NCBI GenBank assembly: GCA_029379385.1
Contig: CM055613.1
Span: 25,269,652 to 25,333,651 of the forward strand
DNA: 64,000 bases
From: Quillaja saponaria
Taxonomy: Eukaryota; Streptophyta; Magnoliopsida; Fabales; Quillajaceae
Direction of reading: 5' to 3'
Program-made: the position numbers and the translations under genes
Notes under the pieces: generated by a model
Databases searched by the model: none
The model's input: the letters and a program-made list of their open reading frames with translations, nothing else
What the model was told of the DNA's origin: nothing
In this document: positions 12,977 to 25,270 of the stretch, one piece after another
Layout of the letters: every line of letters begins with the position of its first letter
Position numbering within the stretch: the stretch's first letter is position 1

Positions 12977-13789
12977 TCTTTATGGTTTATGTTAGATCCA
13001 ATAATTTATTGTTATGGCTTTAGGGATTTGATCTCTTTTTTATTATTGATTAATTAATCATAATAAAATTATGATTATGGTATCTGGAAATTGAAAAGGA
13101 ATATGTATTCTTGATTTAATTATTTTTAAATGGTTTGAAAATAAATCAAGAAAAGAGAAATAATAATATATATATATATATAATATATATATTCATGTTA
13201 CGTAGCTACCATTTTTTATGGTAGTAATGTAAAAAGTTAAATAGCTAAAGCCATTCTTTTTGTTTTATTGAATTAAAAGGGGGTTTGAAAAATAAAATAA
13301 ATTTTATTTTATTTTTATTGTTATTAGGACTACTAATATTCTAATTACATAAAATAAAAGTTATTTTATTTGAATTTGTAGAATTCTTTTCAAAGTAAAA
13401 TAAATGTTATTTTATTTTAATAATTTTATTATTAGTTGAGTTCTAACTAAAATAAAATTAGTGTTGTTTTATTTTAGTAATACTTAGGATTAATAGAATC
13501 CTAATTGAAATAAATAATAGTTATTTTAATTCAATAAAACTAGTTGAACACCTTGTAATTAATTAAGTATTTTTTAAATTAGAATTTATTTGAATAATAA
13601 TTTCTTTGAAATATTTTAATGTGATTAAAATAAGTTTCTTAGAAGTTCAATTCAAATAAATCATGTTTCAAGAATTATAGTATTTGAGTTAATCTTGTTT
13701 TCTTTAAGGAGGTTGAATATGATTCAACTAGCTTTTTTAAAATTTAAGATTAAATTAAATTAGTTTCTGGATAAGGTAGTGTTTGATTC

Positions 13790-13990
13790 TATATAAATTT
13801 CTTGAAACTTTGAATTTGATTCAATCTTGGTTCCTTGAAAATATGAATTTGATTCAATCTTGGTTTATTGAAAGATTGAGTTGGACTCATTCTTAATTTC
13901 CTTAGAATTTGAATTGGATTCAAATTAGATTTTATAGAGTTTGAATTAGATTCAAACAAGGATTTTGAAGAGTTCAAATTTGATTAGGAA
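13790..13990. repeat. Degenerate tandem repeats around GAATTTGATTCAAT
   Basis: Five or so imperfect copies of a unit of about 40-45 bp, centred on the near-palindrome TTGAATTTGATTCAA with neighbouring TCTTGGTTCCTTGAAA-like spacers. The copies at 13809 and 13844 are the most alike. It lies in the leader of the Copia element. Confidence 0.6.
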
Positions 13991-15074
13991 TCAAAGTTAT
14001 CCTTAACTATTTTGATTGAAATACTATAAAGTTTTTTTATTCTAAATTTTAGGAGTTAGGGAGTTTGTTGGACAAGTCTTAAATTCCTATATTTTAGGGT
14101 TGAGATCACTAATCTAATTAGATTTCTAATTGATGATTTAGAATCTAATTAGGACATGAGATTTCTAATTGGGTTTAGTTTCCTACATGAAATAGGATTG
14201 AGAATCCTATAAGACTAATAGGATTAAGAATCCTATATGACTAATGAGATTAAGTTATAATTGAATTAGATTTTTGAAATCTAAATCAAATAGAATTATT
14301 AATTCTAGTGGGAGTACTAAATTAATAGGATACTATTAATCTTTAATAAAGCCATAACTTGAATAAATTATCTATTAAATGTTTTATTTCATGCAATGTG
14401 ATTGAATGAATTACTTTGGGCGATTATGGACTTAAGACCAAATAATTGAGCTATGTGATTGGTTTATTCAATGTGATTGAATGTATGGTTTTATTTAACA
14501 GGATGTATAATTAATTTTTATATTTTGGGAATGTAATCTTAAATGGGGTTTGCATACCTCACATCTCTATTTTCTCTTGATGTAATTTCTATCTTCCTCC
14601 TATTGTAACTCCCCTTGATTTGATCAAGGTTTCTTATTCATTATTGTAATGTAGTTACTTAGGTTAGTTTACTTCGGATTAGATAGAAATAGATACATGT
14701 AAGATAGAAGATGGAGCAGGAAGCAGTGGTGGCCCATTAAAGACTACATGTAACTCCCATTAAATGGGAAATTAATTATAACCCTAGGTAATAGACCAAT
14801 AATACACTTTGATGAATCAAGTGTATTATGCCCTAGACAAGTCCATAATCGACCCTTAATGTATGTGATGCATGTTTTTGTATTTTTATATATTTGATAT
14901 ATGAATGTACACATGATAGTATATGATGCATGCTTAGATAGATGATACTAAGCAATTTGACTTAAAACCCTCATTAAAATAATTAATATTAAGTTGTAAT
15001 GAAAGTCATTACAAGAATGACATCGTAGCCCTCCACCATTATAAATAATATTAGAAAATAATTTGTTTTTGTAA

Positions 15075-15370
15075 ATTTGTTATGTTACACATGGTTTGCA
15101 TTTTTTGGGTTAATTTGTATTATTTATTGCATAAATGATGCTTATGAGGTATTTTGGTTATATGGGTTTGTTGTGTCACACAAGAGCTATATACATTGGA
15201 ATATACTTGTTATGAATGGTAGGATTGACTTAACTAAAAAATATGTGATTTGTTGTGTCACACAAGGTTGCATACTTTTAGGGGCTAAACATGATTAGAA
15301 AATTCATATGATGAATTCAATGAAAGTTATCTACCTTTCAAGTACATGTAGTTTGTTGTGTCACACATGA
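15075..15370. repeat. Four spaced copies of a TTGTTGTGTCACACA motif
   Basis: TTTGTTGTGTCACACA occurs near 15168, 15249 and 15352, and a variant (TTTGTTATGTTACACATGG) near 15076. The core TGTGTCACACA is an imperfect palindrome. Copies are about 80-105 bp apart, and the intervening sequence also shows partial similarity, so this is an old tandem array. Confidence 0.6.
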
Positions 15371-15450
15371 CTGTTATATACAAGTGATGGGATCCTAATC
15401 CCCACTAGGAAACCTTTCAACAAGGTCACTCGTTTTTCATTTAGAGGGTA

Positions 15451-16100
15451 ATGGAAATCGAAAAATTTAGTGGGAGACACCATTTAGATTAAAGACCAAG
15501 TCTTTATGGTGAATAATAATTGAATAGATGCTAGATTATCTCTTATTGAATATGATATATCACAGTGACCAAATCTGAACCCATATTTAGAATTAAATAT
15601 AACAATGTATTGACTGGTCCCTAAATTCATTATTTGGCCAACGAATATGAGAAGTGTTCTCAAAATTCATCCAAGATAGCTATAAGCTTAAGGAATTATG
15701 CTTCTAACAAGTGTTGATAAGAATGCATATGAGGAACAAACTAAGTAGTGGGAGTATAACATGCAAGCAATGTACTACGTGTTTAACTTTATGTCATAAG
15801 GCTTATGAAAGTTACATGACGAAATTGATAAGGCAACTATGACCATACTTAGCCTTCAAAAGTTGAATGCAAAGCATAGTTGTAATGCAAAATTTCAAGT
15901 CACTTAGTTAAAATCTCAATTTAGGTAAGAGTGCCTATAGCCAATAATGAAAAGGGATAATACTTCCTTTGTGGTTAAGGTCGTTGGAAGACACATGTGA
16001 GAAATGACAAGAATCTAAAATAGTGCAAAGACAAACTACACCCCAAAATGTGGTAAGTGTTATTACATTGGTCGTAAGATCTACTATTTTAGTATTACCA
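15451..16100 (+). pseudogene. Degraded Copia gag
   Basis: From an ATG at 15451 the frame reads MEIEKFSGRHHLD and then hits a stop; this resembles the conserved gag N-terminus of plant Copia elements. Further on, near 15960-16060, there are Cys- and Gly-rich remnants of a zinc knuckle (a LCG followed by a stop, then CGKCYYIG). The frame changes repeatedly. Identification rests on these two landmarks and on position after the LTR. Confidence 0.5.
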
Positions 16101-16549
16101 TTAGAACGTACTAAAATTTGTAAGGCTAATTTGAAGTACCAATAAGAACATTATGTCTATTTCTTTTATAAATTGAATCATATTCTTTTTATAATAATAA
16201 AGAGTTTATTTAATATTGGTGCTTGATTAGTTTTTCTAATTTAGAACTAGATAGTAATGTCTTGTGACATTGAATAACTAAAATGAGAACCTTTGAATTC
16301 GTTTGATTGGGATGTTTACCCGTACTTAATTACTTCTATCAAAGAATCATTTATGTTAAGGTAATTGGTACTTATCAAAGTATCATATGAAATATTTGAA
16401 ATGTTCAAATGATTCATATTTGAAGTTAAATAGGAACCAATTTAAGTATTAAACTTCTTAGATAATATCAAAGAGGGCTACTTAAAGCTATGAATTCTTA
16501 GATAACTCATAAAAGAATGTGATTCTCGTTTAGTTAACTTTTCTTAAAG

Positions 16550-18230
16550 AATGCCATAAGTGGTGTGTCTACAAGAGAGATCTTAACATATTAGATATGA
16601 TATAATCTTAAAAGGTTATAATAATCTTCCAATTGCTTTCTAAAACCACAATTAGCTTACTTATATAGTTTCATCCGAGTTTATTCATAAGACTCCATAT
16701 TCGATATAACATAGGAGAAAAATATGATCTTAATCGTTAAGATTTCAGGATTTGTATACTTGTTTAGAAAGACTTAGCGTATAAAACTTTGAGATGAAGT
16801 TTGATATATTGTTTTGTGAATTATCCTAAAAAGGTTTTGGATATTAATTTTATCTCACACCAAGACAAAATTGTTTGTTTTGAAACATACTATTTTTCTT
16901 GAAAAATGATATTTTCTCTAGAAGTAGTAGTGTGAGTAAAATTTTTGAAAGAGATTCAAGAGTCACAATTTATAAATCAAACTAAAGATATTATAAGTAA
17001 AACAACATTAAAATACACAAACTCTTAGTAGTTTTGAAAGATACTAAAGGTGAACTTTGGAAAATTGAGATTTTTCCATAGTCAATGACCTTAAGGTAAA
17101 CCTTATAGATGATAAGAATCTTTCAAACTAAAAGAGCTAATGTTTGACATTATTCAGAAATTGGTTGTATGTCATAAGTTTTAATGGACTTTATTTACTT
17201 AAACAAAATGTATTGTACCTTAACTGACCTAACTAAAAGTATTGTACTTAATGGTTGCAAAAAAAAAAAAAAAAAAGAGTCTATAGAGTAAAGATGAAAA
17301 GGTAGAGACCTTTTGTTTAGTAATGTTATTGGTTAACAATTATAACCAAAGACAATCGTTGACTTTGATATATTGTTTCGTTAATAGTCTATAAATATTT
17401 TACTTATAAGAGTTACACATTCAAGCTTTGAGACATGAGATGCCTCTGAGAAAAATCATAACTAAATATCTCATTTGAAACAAATAGAATATTATAGCAA
17501 CAAAAAGTTTTACATTTAGTGGTAATAACCATGTAGTATGTAAACTTCAATGTTTTGTTTTATGAATTGAAACAAGTTTTTTCTGAAATTGGTTCATCCA
17601 ATTTGTTATAGATATCAAAGAGTTTGATATACATAAGAATGTGGATAAATCAAGATTGTCAATAAGACTAATGGGAGTGTTATAAGTATTTCAGTTGAAA
17701 TACAAGAATAACATACTACACATTAAGAATGTTGTATGAGTGTAAAACCAGTTAAGAAGTTGTTTGATAATAGTTATAATTATTAGATTTGGAATCTAAT
17801 ATGTATAATAAAATGAATGAATTCTATGTGAGTTTACCATTGAAATGGTTAATTGGAATTATAATATAGAAGAGACTATTGTAAATTCCAATACTAAATC
17901 TTTATATTTTCTTACCATGTTTGGATAACCAAGTTCGTTAATGAACTTAGGAAGTTCTTATCATTAAAACATCTAGTAGCATGTACTATGATGATAATGG
18001 GGCGATAGCTCAAGCCTTAAAACTTCGGTCTCATAAGATGTTCAAACGTGTGGGATTGTGATTCCAAATATGATTTAAGAAATCATATATAAAAGAATTT
18101 ATATGATTTTACAAAGATTATGTCAACATAGAGATTTTAGCAAACTCACTAACTAAAGCAAAGCTAGTAACTCAATCGGCATCTTGAGAAGATCAATATT
18201 AGATACATGATCGATTGTCTTAGTTCAAGT
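16550..18230 (+). pseudogene. Degraded Copia integrase-RT-RNase H region
   Basis: Recognisable pieces in the right order: a PIAF-containing stretch near 16630 from the integrase region, a reverse-transcriptase block near 17548 reading LYELKQVFSE followed by KEFDIHKNVDKS, and an RNase H block at 17984-18016 reading YYDDNGAIAQA followed by a basic SHKMFKRV stretch. The final codons before the 3' LTR read RYMIDCLSSSE, the usual end of Copia polyproteins. Many stops and frameshifts separate these blocks. There is a poly-A tract near 17260. Confidence 0.65.
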
Positions 18231-18234
18231 GAGA

Positions 18235-19970
18235 TTAGTAGTATGCCCTAAAGCCAATGACATGTGATGTTGTGGCATATTATTTTATATACAATCTTAT
18301 TCATATTATTAATAAATATAAGTGAAAAACATTATCATATATAAGAGTTATTAATTATCCATCATGAGCCCAAATAATTAAAGTGGTGGAAATAAGCATC
18401 ATGATGAGATCATGCTAATGAACTGTATTTCCTTTAAGCTTAATTCTTAAATGTTTCCTAATCATAGGATTATTAAGTAAGGCATTAGTGAATCCGGATA
18501 GATTAGTACATATCTAGTTGGCTCAAAGAGTTGAGGGTGGCTGATCTCATAGTCATTTGTGTATGAGATACTAAGACAGATATGTAGGTGCTCATTAAAG
18601 AATAAGTTCACTGAACTGACTCAACTAAAAACACCTATATGGAGTTTCTCTACATGTTAATAGGCGGTTCTTATGTTATAGTTGTGCAAATAGTCCTTTG
18701 ACAAGACATTATAGTTATCTTATATGTACGTCATTATACTTTGATACTATTTCTGATTCTATTAATGAGTCACCTAAGAAGTAGTAATTGGGTATAATCA
18801 CTTGCATATGGAGGTATGTGAATGTGCAATAAATGATCTATCACTCTTAGTAGAAAATAGAGAATGTCCTATGTGGTCTATAAAAGATTTAACTTAAAGT
18901 CTATGACAATAGCAGGGTGAATATTAGAATACGAGTTTTTAATTTTTCCAATAAAGTTATAATCTTAAGATTAGACACATATGATTAAATTTAGGGTTTG
19001 ACATTATTTTTATACCCAAATAGATTTAATCGGGACATTGCATGGTAAAATGATTGAATTGCATGGTAACTGTTAACAGAAATGTTCAAAAGGTTCACAG
19101 CCATATTTATACTATTATGGGTAGTCATCATGTGCTGCTAGGCACTAATATTGACTTGTAGGAAACCCTGATAATTAATTAATTATCTATAGATGATTAA
19201 TTAATTAATCTTAATTAAAGGGTGAATTAAAAAGAGTTTTAATTTAAATAATTAGAATGAGTTCTAATTTAATTGGACAGGGTCTTATAATTAATATGTA
19301 AAAGTTACATGCCTACTGCCATCAATAGTTTGAACCTAAGGGGTCACACACAAAATGACGATATTCAACTAAGGAGAGTTTTGGGGTAATCATGTAATTA
19401 TTATAGTTTGTTAGGCATTAGATTTAATTATGATTAAATCCTAATGTTTGCATAATCTCTAATGTGTTAGGATTGTCCAATACATAAGGAGGTGGCTAGT
19501 CTTTATAAAATATAAGACTTAACAAACTAAAAAGAAACATAAGAGAAAAATAATTATACGTACTGTACAGAGAGCCCAAAAATTCATCTGATGTATTTTA
19601 GGCTAATGAGAGTTTCAAAATTACAAGAGAGATTCTGTAACTTGTGCTAGCACACAAGGAATCCTTTAGTAACCCCTTTCATCTTCAAGCATGAAGATCC
19701 TTAGTTGGGTTCGTTCGTGTGGATACACTTATAGACAGGACACCTGTGTCATTGCTGTGTTCTTGATGAATCAACAAAGGAGTGAACGCTGAATCAAGAA
19801 TACGACGAAAGAATTAAAAGCCTCGGAGGTACACAGTTCTCTACTTGTTTAATTGTTAAACTATAATTAGGATCTTTCATATAATCATAAGGTGATTTCG
19901 GGTTAAAGGAATCAAAATTTTTTAATTCCGCTGCGCATATGATTATCATATTTTACACTGATTATTAACA
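18235..19970 (+). repeat. 3' LTR of the Copia element
   Basis: It starts at the shared TTAGTAGTATGCCC; the first two bases seen in the 5' LTR appear altered, with CAAGTGAGA directly upstream as a weak polypurine tract. It ends CTGATTATTAACA at 19970, followed by the target-site base run CAACC and the continuing LINE. Confidence 0.85.
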
Positions 19971-20417
19971 CAACCTTCCTACGAATCTCCTCATTTTGTA
20001 TTCTATCCTTTTTTGTATGTCCAGTCATCTATGTCAGCATTCGCATTTTAGCTACTCCCATCTTATGGGAGTGTTATTTCTTAACTGCCCAATATTCAAA
20101 ATTATACAACATAATCGGTCTTATTGTTGTCCTATAGAATTTTCCTTTCAACTATTTGGTATTTTATGACCACATAAAACTCGTAAAGCACTTCTCCATT
20201 TCATCCACCCTGCCTTAATTATATGTTTTACATCATGCTCAATTGCACTATCTTTCTATATAAATAAACCTAAATACTAAAATATATTATTCGTAGGGAT
20301 TGCTTAGCTATCTAAAATTATTTCAGTCGAGCTTCTTCTAGTGTGACTAAAATCGCACTCTATATACTTAGTTTTTGTCTGACTCAACCTAAAACCTTTA
20401 TATTCTAACGCATTCCT

Positions 20418-20761
20418 CTACAATTCTAGTTTAGAATTTAAACTTTCTCTAGTTTCGTCAACCAACATGATGTCGTCGGCAAACAACATGCACCATGGAG
20501 ACCTATCCTGAATAGCACAAGTAAGTTCATCCATGACTAAAGCAAAAAGGTGGGGCTTAAGGATGAACTTTGGTAGACACCTATTGTGAATAAAAACTCT
20601 CCAGTCATACCAACTACTGTCCACACCTTAGTCATTACTCTCTTGTACATATCCTTTATAACTTCTACATATTTAGTTAGGAGTTTCTTCTTCTCAAGAA
20701 TCCACCATAAAACTTGTCTCGGCACTCTATCATATGCTTTTTCTAGATCAATAAAAGCCAT
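20418..20761 (-). pseudogene. RTE reverse transcriptase fragment
   Basis: Two overlapping minus-strand reading frames together cover the palm of a non-LTR reverse transcriptase. The first (20537-20761) holds the first catalytic aspartate in FIDLEKAYDRV. The second (20418-20624) holds the FADD catalytic box followed by the conserved LVDETRESLNSKLE segment. A frameshift within the overlap splits the domain. Upstream, to about 21730, the RT N-terminal region is too degraded to read as protein. The C-terminal part of the same protein is at 10952-11191, across the Copia insertion. The plant RTE clade assignment rests on the FADD block and the C-terminal WFGH block. Confidence 0.8.
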
Positions 20762-21732
20762 TTGAAGATTTTTTTTGTTTCTCTATATATTCTCTATCAA
20801 TCTCCTAAGTAAGAACATAACCTCCATTTTAGATATTCCTGACATAATTCCAAATTGATTTTTAGAAACTAAAATCTCATTCCTAAGCGTATGCTCAATC
20901 ACCTTTTCTTATAGCTTCATTTTAGAACTAATAAGTTTTATTTCACAATAATTCATATAATTTTGTATATCTCCCTTAATCTTATAAATAGGAATTAATG
21001 TAATTTTGCTCCATTCATCAGGCATTAAGATACCTTGGTCATTAAGATCATGTTAAAATGATTTGTGAGAAAAGTTACTCTAACATCTCCGAAGCATCTT
21101 CAAACTTCTATAAGAATATCATTTGGTTTCATTATCTTACCATTTTTTATTTTAAGAATAGCTTCTTTAATCTCCTGTGTTCTAATCCTACGAAAAAATC
21201 TAAGGTTCATATCATCAAAGTCATCATCTAGTTTTCTGACAATAACACTTGAATCTCCATTAAATAAGATATCTAAGTAAGTAAGCCATCTTTCATTAAT
21301 CTCATCTTCCTTAACTAAAACCCTGTCTCCCTAATTCTTAATACACTTAATACGAGTCAAATCTTTAGTCCATCTTTCTCTTTGTTTGGGAAGTCTATAA
21401 ATATCCTTCTTAACTTTTGGTAAAGTCCTTAAAAAGGCTTGCCACTAGCTTCCCTAGCTGCTTTCTTAGCATCTTTATAGCTTGTCTAAAAAACTCATAA
21501 TTATCCTCATTTCTACACTCATGTAATCTTTTATAACACTTTTTTATTTTTATTTTAATAATAGCTTGTTAAATTTCTTTATTCCACTACCATGTCTCCT
21601 TAATTGGTAGTCCATGTACTTGACCTTCTCCTAACACCTTTCTAGCTGCATTCCTAATACGATTCGTCATCTTATCCCAAATCACATTAGACTCGCCCTT
21701 TAATATTCATAAGTTGCCTTGTATCTTTTCTT

Positions 21733-21749
21733 TAAATGAAACTACAAAA
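21733..21749. repeat. Right target-site duplication of RTE LINE copy 1
   Basis: TAAATGAAACTACAAAA, identical to 10906-10922. Confidence 0.85.
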
Positions 21750-23370
21750 TTGGAAAAGGAAAAAGATTTTTTTTTTCTACTTATTTCTGATATATCGAGC
21801 ATTTTGTATGATTTTGCATTTTATGCATATATATACTCTCTTCTTATTATAAAAATGCACAATAAAGGTAATTGATTGTTATGGTCCAAGCATAGTTCTT
21901 GAAGACATCTAATGGGTATTCTACCAAAACTAATCATAGTGGCTAAGAAGAACAAATAGAAAGTAAAATACATAAACATCAGCAAAGAAGCTGAAAGATT
22001 CTTCCTTATAACTAAGACATCATATAAACTCAATGTCACATTATATGCCTCATAGTAATGGCGTCAGATAAAGCATTGGACAAACTATTAAAAGTTATCG
22101 ACCTTTTACTGAACCAGAGGTGAAAGGAAAATAGTGTCAAAGTGTTTGTTCTTATCTTCTAGAGCAAAGGAAATGGGCATTAGATTTCAATTTTCATATG
22201 GTCATCCAAGAAAAAAAGGTGTCAACTTCAACAAAATATTGTGTATACACTTAAAGCATCTAAAACAAGTAAAGATTTATGTTAAGAATTGCAAAAGAGA
22301 TTCAAGCTTATTCACCACCCCATAAAAAAATAACACAAATGTGCTATCATGTAATTACTCATCAAAAGAAACACTAACCCAATTATATACTTTGGTTTAA
22401 ACTTGAAACACATACTACCAACCCATTTTGGTGTAAAATTATGATTTTAAAAGGTTTACTTTAAAGGACACCAGTGGCTGAGAAACTTCATAAACTTTCT
22501 CTTTTCCATAATATTGCCCAAACATTGTAACATAAAATTCCATGGTAATATCAAGGGCATGACTTGTTACAAGTTTACCATCTAAATGCACCCTGGATTC
22601 AACAGCAATTACAGCAAAAGGCTAATTTTTCCATAAATAATGGATGACCTGTTGCTTACAAAAACAATTATAGTGCATGACATGCCTTCTTAGCACAATT
22701 AATATATAGTAGCAAGTGGATTTACTAACTTACTTTTAGTCTTTTCAACAAACCCCACGATCTAAGTACTATTGCAGGATAAAGCTGATGACCATATACA
22801 ACATGCTTTTTCACCAAGTTTTCCATAACTTTTAGGATATAGGCATACCCCTTAATACAACTGCCCATCACAGAACAACACGAGAAAAACTAATTAAGCG
22901 CCTAAATATAACAAGGTCTCATATTGCAACATAATTTTCTCTATGAATTAAGCACTAAAATACGATATAGATAAATTCTGTCAAAATATAATGAGAAACT
23001 GAGAAGTCATATTTTAATATGCAACTTTGCTTATAAATGCATTGTAAGTCACAAAAGAGTCATTTATAAGTGATAAATAAAAAATTGACTATCGTTATAT
23101 TACTACAAAAAAGACATCTAATGTAAATTCTCCATTCTTGGCAGTTGCAATTTGCCTATGTTTTGTAACTTATGCCAATTGATACTTTCTAGTAACAAAT
23201 AATAAGAGCAGCTGCTTAAAAAAATGCTAGATAAATCACCAAACTTAGAAGCTTTCACTATTGATTAGGAGCTTATAATTGATAGAAGCCTTATAAATTT
23301 CAAGTGGAAGCCGCCACCTTGTGTGCCTAAGTGTATCTGTTTAAGCCTTAAAAATGTTAGCATTTGGAGG
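21750..23370 (-). other. Right part of the decayed minus-strand gene
   Basis: This segment lies between the LINE target duplication and the Athila-type LTR. It contains two compatible exons (22734-22850 and 22460-22621). Around 22180-22330 there is a further acceptor-like site (TTGTTTTAG) followed by short open stretches in shifting frames, which may be another, broken exon. The remainder looks intronic. Confidence 0.4.
22460..22850 (-). pseudogene. Two-exon fragment of an unrecognised plant gene
   Basis: Exon A (22850-22734, 39 codons) follows an acceptor TATTAAG and ends at a strong donor AAAA/GTAAGT. It encodes a stretch containing HVVYGHQLYPAIVLRSWGLL. Exon B (22621-22460, 54 codons) follows an acceptor AAATTAG and ends at AAA/GTAAAC. 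It contains HALDITMEFYVTMFGQYYGK. Both exons start and stop in phase 0, so they join in frame. An earlier possible acceptor for exon B would bring in a stop codon. I do not recognise the family. No start codon or end is visible, and mobile elements break both sides, so this is probably a truncated pseudogene. Confidence is in the exons, not in function. Confidence 0.45.
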
Positions 23371-24914
23371 TCGATAACTATATAAAATAGAGTTTATTTA
23401 ACAACACTTTTTGAATCTTGATTTGCGTTAAATCCTTGAGTTTAGAATTAGATTTCAAATAAAATTGGTAGCTTGTTTTGGAGTAAGTAGTGTTTTAGTT
23501 TAATTCTCAATAGCTTTTGTTAAAATAGTTATTTATTTTGTTTTTATGTACTTTGAGCAGCATCCTAGTCCAAAAAGAGAAAGGAGATCTTGAAGCCTGT
23601 GCCTTAGGAAGACTTGATGTCGTGGTGCCTATATAGTAGAAATTCAATCACAAGTTTGAGGGCATTGTGCCATGATGGTCCATTACCTGAGGCCGCGGAA
23701 CCTAAATCTTGAGAAGTCAAGCAGTCAAACAGAGAGCTCAGCACCATAACATCACATCAAGGGAACCCACGATGCCCAATCCTTTAATTTTCAAGTAACA
23801 TTTCAGAGAGGGCTACGCTATGAAGGTAGAGGCCACAACGCCATCATATGAAGATGACTTCGTTGACAAACATAGGCTTTTGCACTGTAGCACCATGTAT
23901 GGGGAAGTTGCAGCATGAGAAAGAAAAGTTCTATAAGGGCAAGTCAGTAGGCATGGCACTACAATGCCAAGGTAGTATGCACCGTGACACCTGTCCGTGT
24001 TTACCTTGAACTCATAGTTTTATTAAACTAGGAAGAAAATGCCTATAAAAGGAGGTAAAGGATGAGGGTTTAGAGGCACATCAGACCAAGTGTGGAAGTG
24101 ATATTAAGGAGCTTGTGAAGACCCAAAGGCATGACAACTCTAGTCTTCTACTTTTCTTCTTCTTATTTTCTTAATTGTTTGTAATAATTTTTTCAATTAT
24201 ATTTTTGTTTTCCATAGCTAGTATGGAATATTTATGTTATAAGGTTGCAATTGAACTCACATGATGCCTCTGTGACCATTGCTTTAATTTAATGCATTCT
24301 TTGTTTCTAATTTTTTATGTTGGTTTAATTTAATTTAATTTCTTGATTAATAGTTAGATTGATTAGGAACCTTTAATTTAGCTTGGAAGAGTGAATTTAG
24401 GGTTAGCCATAGACAACATAGCTTGTGATTAGATTATTCATCTAATTAGATAATCTAATTTGTTAAAAAGATAGGAATATACTCTTTAGCCATAGGTAAC
24501 TAGATTAGAATGGCTCTTAATGATTTTATGTTTTAGTGAATTCATATAGGAATATAGTGAATAAGTTAAGGAAAATATAAAATTATAAGACATATGAATA
24601 TGCTTGTAATTGGATAAGAATTCTAGGTTAATAACTAGAGTTATTTCATGAGTTAAGTAAAAGTAAAGAAAAAATAGGTGAAGTGTGAGCGATATTGCGA
24701 ACCTAGGTCTTAGTTTAATAAAGTTTGCATAAATTGTTTATGCTTGCTTAGTTTAACAACTCATCATCAAAACTCCACTTGTTTGGTTAAAACTAAATTG
24801 CACAATTGTTAGTACTTAGCATTAAAGTAGTTTAATTCCTCGTGGGAATGATCTCTGGTTAATCATTATATTACTTGCAAACAAAATGTGTGCTTGCACT
24901 ATAAAATTCGTGTC
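23371..24914 (+). repeat. Athila-type LTR
   Basis: It begins TCGATAACTATATAAAATAG, where relatives begin TGATAA, and ends AAAATTCGTGTCA. It matches the solo LTR 52243-53813 nearly end to end, including the TAAATCCTTGAGTTTAGA block near the start and the ATGATCTCT...ATTACTTGCAAAC block near the end. It is followed by a primer-binding-site-like sequence, so this is a 5' LTR, plus orientation. A target duplication could not be checked because the other end is lost. Confidence 0.75.
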
Positions 24915-25270
24915 AAGTTTTTAGCATCATTGTTGGGAAACTATATCTACGCTATTGTTAATATTAATATTTGCATTCTTAGTTCTAATTCAAACTTTAC
25001 TTTATGTAATTTCAAGCAAATCTTGGACATTGTATGTTACAAACTCGAAACTTGGAACTAGTACATTTTGATCCTGAGAATGAAATAACATTTCGAAGGC
25101 TTTGAAAAGCCCAAGTTTCAAGAAATTCAAAAGCAATTGTTGAACAAGACCAAGAACCCAAGGCCTTATGGGACTATGTTGTTCCTCTAGTGCGAGGACT
25201 TCCTCAAGCATCCAAAGTAGAGAAAAATTAGAAGAAGAAAAATAATAATTATTATTATTCAAAAAAAAAT
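24915..25270 (+). pseudogene. Athila-type primer-binding site and start of gag, truncated
   Basis: Right after the LTR, at about 24919-24938, is TTTTAGCATCATTGTTGGGA, a decayed Asp-tRNA-type primer-binding site as in Athila elements. Further on, from about 25005, a plus-strand frame reads ANLGHCMLQTRNLELVHFDP and then a FRRL block before a stop, similar to the N-terminus of Athila gag. The element stops abruptly near 25270, so only a few hundred bases of internal sequence remain. Confidence 0.55.

Larger units (their letters stand above)
12977..15420 (+). other. Long untranslated leader of the Copia element
   Basis: About 2.4 kb separate the primer-binding site from the first gag-like codons. 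It is AT-rich and holds several degenerate repeat clusters: alternating TTATTTTATTTT-like blocks (about 13260-13560), TTTGATTCAA-centred repeats (about 13790-13990) and a TGTGTCACACA cluster (15075-15370). No coding sequence is visible. Confidence 0.5.
11220..19970 (+). mobile_element. Copia-type LTR retrotransposon inserted in the RTE LINE
   Basis: Two long direct repeats (11220-12961 and about 18235-19970) bound the element. A Met-tRNA-type primer-binding site directly follows the left LTR. The flanks are TAACC on the left and CAACC on the right, a 5-bp target duplication with one mismatch. The inner 5.3 kb contains degraded Copia gag, reverse transcriptase and RNase H signatures in the plus sense. 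The order RT then RNase H, and the RNase H tail right before the 3' LTR, are Copia-like. The coding part is full of stops, so the copy is defective. Confidence 0.85.
10923..21732 (-). mobile_element. RTE-type LINE (5'-truncated), interrupted by a Copia element
   Basis: The LINE is on the minus strand. Its 5' part lies at 19971-21732 and its 3' part at 10923-11219, about 2.05 kb in all. The Copia element 11220-19970 sits between them. The reverse-transcriptase region has the expected blocks: a catalytic FIDLEKAYDRV block and a FADDIMLVDETRESLNSKLE block. The 3' part encodes the typical end of plant RTE proteins (LRWFGHIQ...). The 3' tail reads as short TTGAGTTGAG-like repeats. It is flanked by a perfect 17-bp duplication. 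It is broken by frameshifts and stops and is truncated upstream of the RT, so it cannot move itself. Confidence 0.85.
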
